From contig MU602746.1 in the NCBI GenBank assembly GCA_025201865.1, positions 4,356-25,444 on the forward strand: 21,089 bases of DNA, written 5' to 3'. Of the stretch, positions 9,622 through 18,537 are shown in pieces. The notes under the pieces were generated by a model. The model was not told where the DNA came from and did not search any database. It saw only the letters and a list, made by a program, of their open reading frames with translations. The translations under genes were made by a program, and so were the position numbers. This stretch comes from Ramicandelaber brevisporus (lineage: Eukaryota; Kickxellomycota; Ramicandelaberales; Ramicandelaberaceae). Within the stretch, counting starts at the first letter, position 1. Each line of letters opens with the position of its first letter.

Positions 9622-10624
9622 TTATGATTCTGGCTGTTGGTCAGAACCCGAATTAGAGTTAGAGTTAGAATTTGAATTTGAGTTTGATTCTGATTCTGAC
9701 TCGACCTCTTCTTTGTCAGTTTCTGCAACTAGATTGGTTGGGAGGGTTGGACAGCTGAAATATTGCGGCCAGTTTGGAGCAGAAGCTGCGGGAATACCAG
9801 TCATTGGAATGGGGAACTGAATTGGTTGCACATCCATAATAGCTGCAGCATTTCCAGGAATCTCCATTGCCATAAAGGGATTCATTGCAGTAGAGTCGAC
9901 CATTGTCTGCTGCTGAGATGGCGCTGTGAAACTCTGAACAATGCCCATCGAATTGGCTAGTCCAAGTGGCATTGCAACACATCCATATGGTGATTTTCTA
10001 TGTCGCTGCAATGCATCCGACCGAATAAATCTACAATGGCAGATATCGCACTCGTATGGACGATCTCCGGAATGAATGCGCTGATGCCGGTACAAGTCGT
10101 GCCGACGAGTAAACGTGCGTTCACAGTGCTGACATCCAAATGGACGTGGGCCATTGTGGATTCCAGCGTGAGTGTCAAGTGCTTCCTGAGTGGTGAATCG
10201 ACGTCGACATCCATGCTGCTCACAAATGAATGGTTTTTTGGATTCTTGCTTTTTGCGAGAAAAAGTAATGCTACCGCCACCAACACTGCCACCACCACCA
10301 CCACTGCCACTATTATCTGATCGATCGCTAGATGCTTGACGAAGATTAAGCTGCTGGGGTTGTTGCTGAGAGTGATAGTTCTGCTGCAACTGCAACTGCA
10401 ACTGTGGGTGTTGAAGCATCATTGAAGGTGATGACGATCGGGACTCTGACGTAGATGCAGACGAGGATATGCACAGCTGAGGCAGTTGGGGATGTTGATA
10501 GTGACCTGGAAATGCCACAGGAATCGGATTCAGCTGGATCGGTTGAGTAACTGATGGAAACTGCAGAGAGTGTACAGCAGCTGCTGGCGAGGTGATGTTC
10601 GATGGTGCAAAGAATGCTGAGGGC

Positions 10625-10662
<38 letters not shown>

Positions 10663-10860
10663 TTGCTGAGTTTGAGGAAATGGGCTATGGAGTGCTACGC
10701 CAGTGAATCCAACTGGCATGGTCCCTTGGGGTGTCAATGGGGCTTGCAGAACCATGTTCGCACCAGTCAACGGACTCACATTTGCGTCATTGTCAATGTA
10801 CTGTTGTGTCTGTTGTATCTGTTGTGCCTGCTGCTGTGCCTGCTGTTGCTGCTGGTGCTG
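9622..10860 (-). CDS. C2H2 zinc-finger regulator, C-terminal part (downstream of in-frame TAG)
   Basis: 412 codons in the same frame as the ORF at 10861-11991, separated from it only by one TAG. It opens with a Gln-rich stretch, a second polyQ run (~10625-10672), then three tandem zinc fingers (~9977-10235). Finger 1 is C-x4-C-x12-H-x3-H and finger 2 is C-x2-C-x12-H-x3-H. Finger 3 is C-x2-C-x12-H then a distal Cys ('FIRSDALQRHRKSPYGC', C2HC-like). The '(A/I)RSDAL-RH...C' ending resembles the last finger of calcineurin-responsive Crz1, but no clear PxIxIT docking site was found, so Crz1 kinship is only suggestive. The C-terminus is an acidic Ser/Asn/Glu repeat ('SESESNSNSN'). If translated alone, the first internal ATG is 10755 (377 residues). 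TAA stop. Confidence 0.8.
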
Positions 10861-10863
10861 CTA
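10861..10863 (-). other. In-frame TAG separating two halves of the zinc-finger gene
   Basis: Minus-strand context is TCG CAA TAG CAG CAC CAG. The upstream and downstream ORFs share this frame (12024 minus 10779 is a multiple of three), and both sides encode Gln/Ser/Asn-rich sequence. CAA-TAG-CAG matches the 'CAA UAG CAR' core of the leaky tobamovirus-type context, although the following codon (CAC) departs from the usual YYA. It may be readthrough, a nonsense mutation of CAG, the end of an intron, or a sequencing error. Confidence 0.85.
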
Positions 10864-11991
10864 TTGCGACCAAACTGGCGGCTGTTGAAGAAAATTAGGA
10901 GTTTGATTCAGTTGGCTCTGGAATGCTATAATGCCGCTATATTGTTGATTAAAGCTGCTGTTTGCACTTGTATTTGCACTGACACTGGCTAATACACTGC
11001 TACTGTCGATTACAAGAGGCGAAATCTGGCCAGTGGTATTAGTGCTGTCGTTCGACCTAATCGATGACACAATCGGTTGTTGCTGTTGTTGCTGTAGTGC
11101 TTGCTGAGGCTGCTGGAAACTATTGCTGAAGCTGGCTGATAGTTGGCTCGAAATTGACGCCTGTGACGATGGAGACATGATCGCCGGCGCATGCGTAGAC
11201 ACTGACCTCTGTCTCTGCAGCCGCCTCTGCAACTGCGGTTGACTCGACTGTTGAGTTTGTGTTTGTGTTTGCGTTGACAAACAACCTTGACTGATCAGTA
11301 ACTGTTGCAAGAATGCATCGGTGAACCTTGGGTCGTTTGCAGTGATTGGACTTTCTTCTCCCAATGCACTAACACTGCCGCTTCCCAAATTAGACACGGC
11401 CCTAGATGCCGATGCCAAAGTTGTCGATCCAACTGTTCCTGAAGCTGAGGATGATGCTGCTGTGGGCAATATCGATCCCAATCCAAATGGAAAGCACGAA
11501 CCATCTGTGCCGCTAACAGGTGTGCAGCTCTGCGGCGTGATCATAGTCATTGGAGCACCGGGTGTAGAGAGACCAGTTGCTCCACCACCGCTAACAACGA
11601 CACCGCCAACAACACCACCACCGCCAACAATGCCACTGCTGCTACCGACTGAAGAGCGGCCGAGAGAACTACTTTGGCTGAAAGCGGCCAGCGCAGACAG
11701 CGAAGGAGTTGGCTCACGCCCGCTATCGCCAGGATGAGAGGCGGATTCAGCTGGTGGAGAAATGGCGGCTGTTGAGGAGAATGAGTCTACAACAGAGTAC
11801 TCTGGCAAAGTGGGTAGAGTCGATGTGGTGATGAACATGGGTGTATGGCGAGGAACGGTTTGTGAACTATTTGCTGCTGCTACTGTGGTTATGGCAGAAC
11901 TGGTGTCGCTCTTGTTTGAGCTTGTGCGAGACGCTTGGACAGCTGATATATTGAAGAGCGCCGAATTGAGCGGCATGTAATTCGATTGCAT
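10861..11991 (-). CDS. Zinc-finger regulator, N-terminal Ser/Gln-rich part
   Basis: 376 residues from ATG 11991 to TAG 10861; the frame is open to 12054 but the only earlier candidate start is a TTG. It is low-complexity throughout: Ser/Thr/Ala-rich, a Gly/Val run ('GIVGGGGVVGG'), repeated TQTQTQ and polyQ. There is no folded domain that I recognise. Composition fits a transcription activation/regulatory region. It continues in frame, after the TAG, into the zinc-finger half, so the intact product would be about 789 residues. Alone it would be a regulator without a DNA-binding domain. An in-frame 135-bp intron (GTATTA at 10995 to AATAG at 10861) would remove the stop, but the donor is poor. 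Confidence 0.7.
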   Translation of the reverse strand: MQSNYMPLNSALFNISAVQASRTSSNKSDTSSAITTVAAANSSQTVPRHTPMFITTSTLPTLPEYSVVDSFSSTAAISPPAESASHPGDSGREPTPSLSALAAFSQSSSLGRSSVGSSSGIVGGGGVVGGVVVSGGGATGLSTPGAPMTMITPQSCTPVSGTDGSCFPFGLGSILPTAASSSASGTVGSTTLASASRAVSNLGSGSVSALGEESPITANDPRFTDAFLQQLLISQGCLSTQTQTQTQQSSQPQLQRRLQRQRSVSTHAPAIMSPSSQASISSQLSASFSNSFQQPQQALQQQQQQPIVSSIRSNDSTNTTGQISPLVIDSSSVLASVSANTSANSSFNQQYSGIIAFQSQLNQTPNFLQQPPVWSQ

Positions 11992-12107
11992 AATGTATGA
12001 GGTGACTGGCTGAGTTGTGTGCAAAATAGTAATGGAATAAAATGGGGGGCTGGTTTACTGTTTATTGGATATTGGAAGGGTCAAAGTGAAAACGTAAGTG
12101 AAAGTGT

Positions 12108-12339
12108 AAGTGTAAGTGTAAGTGAAGGCAGGATATAAAAAGATTTGGGGATCGACACTACAGCAGAAACCGGGAACAGCAAAACACAAGGACAGAGCAC
12201 TCTGTAATATAATATATGATGCGAAGTGTAAGTGTAAGTGAAGGCAGGATATAAAAAGATTTGGGGATCGACACTACAGCAGAAACCGGGAACAGCAAAA
12301 CACAAGGACAGAGCACTCTGTAATATAATATATGATGCG
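12108..12339. repeat. Perfect 116-bp tandem duplication (2 copies)
   Basis: 12108-12223 and 12224-12339 are identical base for base. Each copy begins AAGTGTAAGTG and ends TATGATGCG. A shorter (GTAAGT)n hexamer array abuts the left copy, so slippage or recombination at the hexamers could have seeded the duplication. It lies 117 bp upstream of the zinc-finger ATG. Confidence 0.97.
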
Positions 12340-13865
12340 TGCAGGAATGTATGAATATGCAATAGGATATAAAAAAAACAAAAAGAGAAGAATAGGAATA
12401 GGAAAAAGTGGGGAACTTCAATGTATCGATTCTGTTCCAATAGAGGAAGTGAGCACAGTGCACTGTGAAAAGGAATGGGGGGGGAAAGAGAGAGAACAGG
12501 AAGACTTTTTGAGTGAATAGAGAAGGTGCAGGTTGCGTCAGTGGACAATAAAGCAGTGTCACAATAGCGAAGCAAAGAAGAAGCAGGACAGGGCAGGACG
12601 CGAAACACAAAACACAAAGCCAAAAAACAAAAGTAGTATTTCAATTCAATAAGAATAAGAATAAGAATAAGAATAGGAATAAAAAAGAAAGTGTGGACAA
12701 AGCAGACGATGGATTTGTGCGTGCTTCGATATCGATCGAATAAAGTGACAAGAATATCGAAGAGCCTCGGCGGCAGCGTGCGTCCAGTGGTGGCTGTGTA
12801 TTTGACACGAGTAGGTTTATTACACGGGAGCAAGCGTGCGTTGCGGGTTCCCGTCACAGAAAAGGCACGAAGGGAAGTATTGCAAAAACAAAAAAAAAGA
12901 CCGCGTTCACAAAGGAGTAACGACCCAGAATAAAAAAAGGAGGCAGCAGGAAGCTGAGGTAGTAAACGATGTTGCCGTTTGCTTCGGACGCCCACCAGCT
13001 TCAACCTGTCAAGGAAACCGGATAGTGTCAAACTCAAGAACCGAGCGTGTGCGTGTGAGCTTTTTAAGGCAAACTACTGTTGCTATTGCTGTTGACTTTT
13101 TGTTGTTGCTGTTGTTGTTGTTGTTGTTGTTGTTTTATTGAAATCTGTGTGGAAAAAGGCAAACTCACAGATAGTGGCGCTGCGCGGTTCCTGTTCCTGT
13201 TCCTGACTGTGTGATAGTCCAGAGTAAATAAAAAAAGAAAAGAAAAACAAGCAAGTCAGTAAGCAGGCAGTCAAGCAAGCAGCCAGCCAAGCAAATAAGC
13301 AAGTGTGGAAAAGATACGGTGTCCCGAAATATTCATAGTACACAGAGTGAAAGAAAAAATGGAAAACGATTGACGGTGCAGAAATGTAATCTCATTCTCC
13401 ATTCCGTCCTTCAGTCTTTTTTTCTTTCTTTCTTTCTTTCTTTCTTTTCTTTCTTTTTAAACTTGACGACATGTACATTGTAGTGTGTAGGGGAGAGGGA
13501 CGAGAGGGTGGTATTATTGAAACATGCAGCCAGAAATGGAAATACGCGCCTCATTTATGTTGGAATCAATATGAACGAACGAAGTAAGCAAAAAAAGAGA
13601 AACAAAAACAGAAACAGAAACAAAACATAAGCACAACTTACAGGGGTAACTTTAGTAAGCACTATGACGTAGCGCCACCAATCGGAGAAAAGTGGTAATG
13701 CTAAACACACACACTCTCTCTCTGTCAGTGCTGCTCGCTCCTGCTACCACTCCTCCCATCGCTACCACCGCTACCACTACCACCACTGCTTTCCCGTCCA
13801 TCGAGTTTCGCACTATCGCAAACCTCCTTTGCAATTTTTCAATTTTGTTTTTTTCCCTACTGTTG

Positions 13866-13901
13866 CAGTTGCTGCAGTTGCTGCAGTTGCTGCAGTTGCT
13901 G
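13866..13901. repeat. 9-bp minisatellite (CAGTTGCTG x4)
   Basis: Four perfect head-to-tail copies of CAGTTGCTG in non-coding DNA. Confidence 0.95.
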
Positions 13902-14463
13902 TATCCGTGTACATTGTACCAGCGACCACCGAGTCGTCGTCGCAATGCTTTCGGAAATGAAGTGCGAGCGTGCCGGTTGTACAAAATAAATCTCCAATTG
14001 AATCTCTCAAACTCCGACTGGCGACTGGCTACTGAAAGTGGATAGGTCAGCAAGAGAGCAGCCAAGTGCTGGTGTTTGGCCGAGCCTGAAGATGGCAAAC
14101 AGGAATGAAAGTATGTACCCAGGCTATGCGGGGAACATTGGCCATTGACAGGTCCTACCTGTTCGAGACGCTTGGTCTCTTTTGTTGTTGTTGTTGTTGT
14201 TGCTGTTTTTGTTGCTGCACCTCCACAACTTCCTCCTTCTCCTTTCACTCTCCCTCAACCTGCCTGTCTAACGAGTCTCGTTTCACGAACTTGACTTCTC
14301 CACCTCGTCCTCGTCCTGTTGCTGCACTTGTTTGTTCTTCATGCTGAGCTCTATCCACTCCCGATAGCACAGACGTCATAATTAATCCACTCACTCACTC
14401 CCCCTCCCACTCCTACAAAACAGAGAGAAAAGAAGAAAAGGAAGAAGCGAAAACAAAAATCGA

Positions 14464-15348
14464 ATGATAATTACACCAGTGCGGCAGACAAGGTCGCACC
14501 AGCCCTCTTCAACAACCCCTGAGACCACGACAGTGACGACACCGACGACAGCGACAATGACGACAACAACAGCTGCGAGGTCAGGTCAGAATGACGGTCG
14601 ACGTCCAGTGACAATAGCGAGCTACAGTGGCAGCGATTCCATGCATGCGACGACGTATGTGTTCCATGAGCAGCACGTCAACATGCTGAACACTCAGCTA
14701 GTCTTGATCAGAATGAATACAGTCCGCACGACTATTGATACTTTGCCTCAAAAGGTGAAGAACGTTGTGAGAGCAAGAGATCGAATCAACAAGGCGCTGC
14801 ATCCAACAAATCTGCAGGTTGCTGAGTTGGTCAATCAAATACTGTTTGAGTTGGACTGTAACAGCTTCATCAACTATTTGGTGGCAATGTCGAGCAAACA
14901 GGGGAACAATATGATCAAGCTGAGTCCCTCAATCACTGCAACTACAGCAACCACAACAACACAGGCGAACGAACAACCATCGCCAGAGACACCTAATTCA
15001 AACAGTGAACCAACACCGCTTGGTCGGCGACGAAGCAAGCCATGGACTCCGTCGCCACTCTCGAAAAGCTTCGACGATCAACCATCCAGAGCAAAGCTGC
15101 TGCTGGACAAGTGGCTCGTAACTAAAGAGTCTACTCTTGGAAAGGACGAACTCAGCAACGGCAGCAACATTAATCTAAGTCAATCAGAGCGTATGTACAC
15201 AATGGCAGAAATGGTTGCACTGCGCAAGCTTGCCAAAATGTCACCTCAGGAACTGATTGATTGGGTCACCAACAGGCGACAGTTTGCTACATCTGGATTC
15301 AAGTTTACATCAAGATCACTACGCTCCTCAGGAAGCACATTGTTTTGA
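14464..15348 (+). CDS. Putative divergent homeodomain-like protein
   Basis: A 294-residue protein. An N-terminal Thr/Pro-rich tail (1-58) is followed by a predicted helical region (~63-148, 'HVNMLNTQLVLIRMNTVRTTI' region) that could mediate dimerisation. A second Thr-rich linker and a basic patch ('GRRRSKPW') come next. Residues ~208-274 resemble a homeodomain: a helix-1-like 'AKLLLDKWLVTK', a long loop, then 'MVALRKLAKMSPQELIDWVTNRR'. The W-V-x-N-R-R at 267-272 matches helix 3 of yeast MAT alpha2 (WVSNRR) in Trp48, Asn51 and Arg53. The loop between helices 1 and 2 is longer than usual, which weakens the call. ATG 14464, TGA stop. No homeodomain subfamily is assigned. Confidence 0.6.
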   Translation: MIITPVRQTRSHQPSSTTPETTTVTTPTTATMTTTTAARSGQNDGRRPVTIASYSGSDSMHATTYVFHEQHVNMLNTQLVLIRMNTVRTTIDTLPQKVKNVVRARDRINKALHPTNLQVAELVNQILFELDCNSFINYLVAMSSKQGNNMIKLSPSITATTATTTTQANEQPSPETPNSNSEPTPLGRRRSKPWTPSPLSKSFDDQPSRAKLLLDKWLVTKESTLGKDELSNGSNINLSQSERMYTMAEMVALRKLAKMSPQELIDWVTNRRQFATSGFKFTSRSLRSSGSTLF

Positions 15349-15732
15349 ACCATACATCTCTTAATAACAACCTTTGCGTACACACATTCTCTCCCTTCCC
15401 ATCCCTCCTTCTCTCCACCTCCCTCTCCACCTCCCCTCCCCCGTCTTCTCTTCTTTGATTTTGTTTTTGCACATTCTTTTTTCATCGCTCTTTCATTCTC
15501 CGTGTTACATGTGTTTTCTTTTTCTTCCGTTGCTTTTTATGTTTAAATCTGCTACCTATACAAAGAAATGTCATGACATCGTTAACAGAATTAGTGTTTG
15601 TTCGGACAACATACAGTATGAGATGTTTGACATGATGAACAAGCTGCTATGGTTCTATACCCAGCAAAAGTGCTGTAGTTTGACGCACATATTAAAAGAG
15701 CTTTAAATCACAAATCTGATTAGTATCTTTTC
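15349..15732. other. Convergent region with possible cryptic 3' exon
   Basis: A C/T-rich tract (15380-15540) is followed by a 46-codon open stretch from 15566 (after ACAAAG) to TAA 15706, with residues such as NKLLWFY. It could be an exon after a polypyrimidine tract, but no convincing donor was found. Otherwise this is 3' sequence of two convergent genes. Confidence 0.4.
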
Positions 15733-16038
15733 TTAAATCTTGCGGCAAGAACCAGCAGTCCACTTACCGCCATAGGAGCGGCAGCGGGTGGCAAGAGCTG
15801 GGCAAGCCTTGTCGCGCGACGCGATGCCGTAGCAGTCAACGTCGGCAACACCACCCTCCCAGCACTGGAAGTCGACAGCGGTGGTCTCGATGGAGATGAC
15901 GGTAGCCTTGTTGGCAGCGGCGTGGGTGCAGTTGCCGTAGTTCTCTGGCTTGGTGGCACGGCTGCCGTAGAAGATGTTAGTGGCAGCGACAGTAGAAGCG
16001 GCGGCAGCAACGGCGAGGATGACAGCAGAAACGCGCAT
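15733..16038 (-). CDS. Small secreted six-cysteine protein (paralog 1)
   Basis: 101 residues. A signal peptide (Arg2, hydrophobic Ala/Val core, likely cleavage near residue 19-20 at AAT/NI) precedes a ~80-residue mature domain. Cysteines lie at 37, 59, 69, 79, 86 and 98, identical in position to paralog 2. Shared motifs are NI-YGSR, NYG-C, TA-DF-C, CYG and RC-SYGG. Six conserved Cys suggest three disulfides and an extracellular role. The TATA box (TATATAA, minus, about 16197-16191) is about 154 nt upstream of the ATG. Stop TAA. I recognise no named family; functions such as cell-wall component, effector or antimicrobial protein are speculation. It is convergent with the homeodomain-like gene. 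Confidence 0.85.
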   Translation of the reverse strand: MRVSAVILAVAAAASTVAATNIFYGSRATKPENYGNCTHAAANKATVISIETTAVDFQCWEGGVADVDCYGIASRDKACPALATRCRSYGGKWTAGSCRKI

Positions 16039-16684
16039 TTTGAATTAGTTGGTTGGTTGGTTTGTTTGTTTGTCTTTAAGAACGAAGCAGAACTGAGAGG
16101 ACTGGGATGGATGTGGTGAAAGGCGGTGAAGATCTGATGATGATAGAAAGCCTGTCCATTGTAGCAGTAAGGTCAGCTGAGCACATAGCATTATATACCT
16201 TTTCCCGAAAACACAGTCGACAACAGCAACAACAACAGCAACAGCAACAACAACAGCAACAATAGCAGCAGTATACCAGAGCTTATGCGGCACCACCTTT
16301 CAGTAAATGTTGAGTTGACTGCGACGTGAATTCTATCCACTCATTGGCAATCTTATTGTTTTTTTTCCTCATCCTTGTCTCCTTGTCTCGAGTAACAGGA
16401 AATGTGGGCCACATCAGTTGGGGGAAAGGGAACTAGGGACACAGTTTCATTGTACAAGAAAATCATAGTCCGAGACAAAAGCGGCAACAACATCACAAGA
16501 TCTGGGAAACGATGGCCGAATGAGATTTCAGTACAGTCACCAGAAAATTCCGGAGCAGGGGAATTGCACTTCACCATCGTGGGTGAAACGATGATTGTTT
16601 GTATTTGTTCTGGTTTAAAATGGCCTGATTGTTAAAAAGGACGCAAAGAATATTGATGGAGTATACTGTCCGCAGTAACCGAAA

Positions 16685-16963
16685 ATGATGCCAGAGTTGG
16701 GAGATGTCAGACAGCTTCGTACAAACACGACGACGACTGTTGGATCAGTGGGAATTCAGATGGGACGAGTGCGAGATCCGAATCCAGCTAGAACGTACTT
16801 CAAATCGATTCCTGTTACAACTCGCGAGGAAAGTGAGAATTCTACTAATCACGAAACAATTACTATCGATCCATCGCCGCCATCTAAATGCGAAGATGAT
16901 TCAAACCAGCAAACCAGCGTGAATACTCCGGAATCAGAGCCTAACCCTGCCCAATCTGTGTAA
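16685..16963 (+). CDS. Hypothetical 92-residue ORF
   Basis: ATG-ATG start at 16685, TAA stop. Thr/Ser/Asn/Glu/Pro-rich and hydrophilic, predicted disordered ('TNTTTTVG', 'NTPESEPNPAQSV'). CGCAG/TAACC just upstream could be a splice acceptor, so this might be the 3' exon of a gene that includes the ORF at 16402-16635. A second frame is also open across it. No family recognised; it may be non-coding. Confidence 0.25.
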   Translation: MMPELGDVRQLRTNTTTTVGSVGIQMGRVRDPNPARTYFKSIPVTTREESENSTNHETITIDPSPPSKCEDDSNQQTSVNTPESEPNPAQSV

Positions 16964-17493
16964 ACTTCATTAATCAATCATTTTAAACAAAGAAAGTCTA
17001 AAGCGCTCAACTAGAAGGCTGAATCTGAAGAATATTCTAAACAGTGTCCACAAACGTGCGCATATCTACATTCCGTATGCTCGGCACAGTTCTCAACCAC
17101 ACAAGTCCTTCATTGAACAATGACTGAGCATTGTGACTTTTCATTATAGCAATGAATCTCAACTGAAAACTAGCTGTCAGCTGAACCATCCCATGTTGCT
17201 CCCAGAATTCTTCTTTCCATGTTCCCACGTGCCGTTCTCCCATTCTCTGTCGATTTGTGGCGGCAAAATCTGTGTCCCGTGTTGAGATACCCGAGCGGCG
17301 TTCCACAAACAGTCTTCTTTCGATATTCGCCCAGATTGTTGATGGCACCACTTAATATCCAGCTGTGATAGTGGCAACAGGGTATCTCGACAACCAAAAA
17401 TACCCGTCTGCTTCCACATCCATTTGTGGTGCCGTCGGAATCCATTTGCACAAGTCTGTATAGTTTGCAGCCGAGCAATGCGCAGCTCCTTTT

Positions 17494-17499
17494 TATAAA
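17494..17499 (+). promoter_or_regulatory. TATA box of secreted paralog 2
   Basis: TATAAA 114 nt upstream of the ATG at 17613. The other two paralogs have TATA-like boxes at similar distance. Confidence 0.5.
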
Positions 17500-17612
17500 G
17501 ACAGCCCAACTGCAACACATTGTGACAGACTGTATCCACCATCGACATCATCATTTTTACTCGCTTATACATCTTATACATCCTATATACACCTGATACA
17601 CCATCCTCACAA

Positions 17613-17927
17613 ATGCGTTTCACTGCTGTCGCTGCTCTTCTCGCCGCATCTTCTGCTGCCGTGTCCGCAGTCAACATTTCCTACGGCTCGCGCGGTGTGG
17701 TTCCAGTCAACTACGGCGTTTGCAATGAGGCCAAAGCTACGCCAAAGACTCTCGCATCCCTCGAGAGCACTGCTGGCGACTTCACCTGCAACATTGTGGA
17801 CTACAACACTGTCTCCTGCTACGGCACTCAGGAGCCGTACAAGGTGTGCAAGCGTCTTCGCAACCGCTGCATCTCCTACGGTGGTGTATTTGATGGCGAC
17901 GCCTGCGGATGGGCCACTCATCAGTAA
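17613..17927 (+). CDS. Small secreted six-cysteine protein (paralog 2)
   Basis: 104 residues with an N-terminal signal peptide (MRFTAV..., Ala-rich core, cleavage near residue 19-20). Mature-domain cysteines are at 37, 59, 69, 79, 86 and 98, the same positions as in paralog 1. It shares NISYGSR, NYG-C, TAGDF-C, CYG and RCISYGG. Codons favour C-ending forms (GTC, TCC, TAC, ACC), suggesting strong expression. A canonical AATAAA at 17976-17981 lies 49 nt after the TAA stop. The mature region has diverged widely from paralog 3 outside the Cys framework. Function unknown. Confidence 0.87.
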   Translation: MRFTAVAALLAASSAAVSAVNISYGSRGVVPVNYGVCNEAKATPKTLASLESTAGDFTCNIVDYNTVSCYGTQEPYKVCKRLRNRCISYGGVFDGDACGWATHQ

Positions 17928-18008
17928 AAGTCTACCTTTTTAAAACACATCCTTTGTTGTTGCTGTTGTTGTTTCAATAAAGATCCACCCACTTTCACAT
18001 TGCAATCG

Positions 18009-18039
18009 TATAAATAGACACGAAGAACACCATCGTGCC
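18009..18039 (+). promoter_or_regulatory. TATA/CATCGTGCC core-promoter-like block (copy 1)
   Basis: TATAAATAGACACG, 8 nt, then CATCGTGCC. The same arrangement with identical spacing occurs at 21026-21056. A further TCCACCGAG follows both at about +16. Only a 29-codon ORF follows this copy, so it may be the promoter of a lost gene. Confidence 0.45.
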
Positions 18040-18404
18040 AAGGACACTGGCTGGTTTCCACCGAGAAGTTCCACAGAAGTGATGGGACTTCACAATGTGC
18101 ACGAGAGTGCATTCAATCGGGACTCGATCGAAGATGGGACTGTGAAATGGACTCGCACGACATCCGATTAGCCGACGCGAAATGAGCAAGTCCCCCCCAT
18201 GTCGACCACATTCATTCGTTTGTTATTTTTTTTCTGCGGCACCATCTTCCCTTTTCCACCTCACCCGCGATTAGCTGGGACACTCAATACCTTTGAACGA
18301 ACATGCACCCGTGCTGAACCTTCATTGGCACTTCCACCACGAATATATTTTGTGCATCACCGAAGCGACAGCTTGAAGACGTAGCTTGGCAGCTTGATGC
18401 CAGG

Positions 18405-18410
18405 TATAAA
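18405..18410 (+). promoter_or_regulatory. TATA box of secreted paralog 3
   Basis: TATAAA in AGGTATAAATG, 128 nt upstream of the ATG at 18538. The surrounding AGGTATA resembles the paralog 1 TATA context. Confidence 0.5.
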
Positions 18411-18537
18411 TGACTGACATATCCTGAAAGCTGTCAGCATTACATCTCCATCCACTTACTCATCAGTATCAACAACATCATTCATAAACACCGCCATCTT
18501 CTTCCACCCACATACACACACACAAATAACAATAACA

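Larger units (their letters stand above)
11992..14463. other. 2.5 kb gene-free divergent intergenic region
   Basis: Lies between the divergent starts of the zinc-finger and homeodomain-like genes. Minus-strand ORFs here (for example 12081-13037 and 13652-14248) are low-complexity; one merely translates a tandem duplication twice. Contents: GTAAGT hexamer repeats (12091-12126), a 116-bp tandem duplication, A-rich plus-strand DNA (12360-12900), (TTG)n at 13101-13134, (TTTC)n at 13421-13458 and four CAGTTGCTG units at 13866-13901. It must carry both promoters and probably long 5' leaders. No tRNA or other RNA gene was recognised. Confidence 0.55.
16039..17612. other. 1.6 kb intergenic region with weak ORFs
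   Basis: Between divergent secreted paralogs 1 and 2. It holds TATA boxes for both (minus ~16191-16197; plus 17494-17499), a CAACAG-rich run (16220-16271), and several short ORFs of doubtful status: plus 16402-16635, plus 16685-16963, and overlapping minus frames 17037-17520. None has a recognisable domain. Confidence 0.5.
17928..18537. other. Intergenic region with orphan TATA element
   Basis: Holds the paralog 2 poly(A) signal, an orphan promoter-like block at 18009-18039, a 29-codon ORF (18082-18171, ends TAG) with no recognisable features, and the paralog 3 TATA box (18405-18410). Confidence 0.5.

Noticed and set aside
12091-12126. Series of GTAAGT sequences that look like splice donors
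   Set aside because: A hexamer microsatellite, with no coding exon beside it on the plus strand.
12081-13037. 318-codon minus-strand ORF with an internally repeated hydrophobic segment
   Set aside because: The repeat is just the 116-bp DNA duplication translated twice; the rest is Phe/Ser/Leu low-complexity from A-rich plus-strand DNA.
13652-14248. 198-codon minus-strand ORF with CSN repeats
   Set aside because: Produced by the CAGTTGCTG minisatellite and Thr/Val microsatellites; no recognisable domain.
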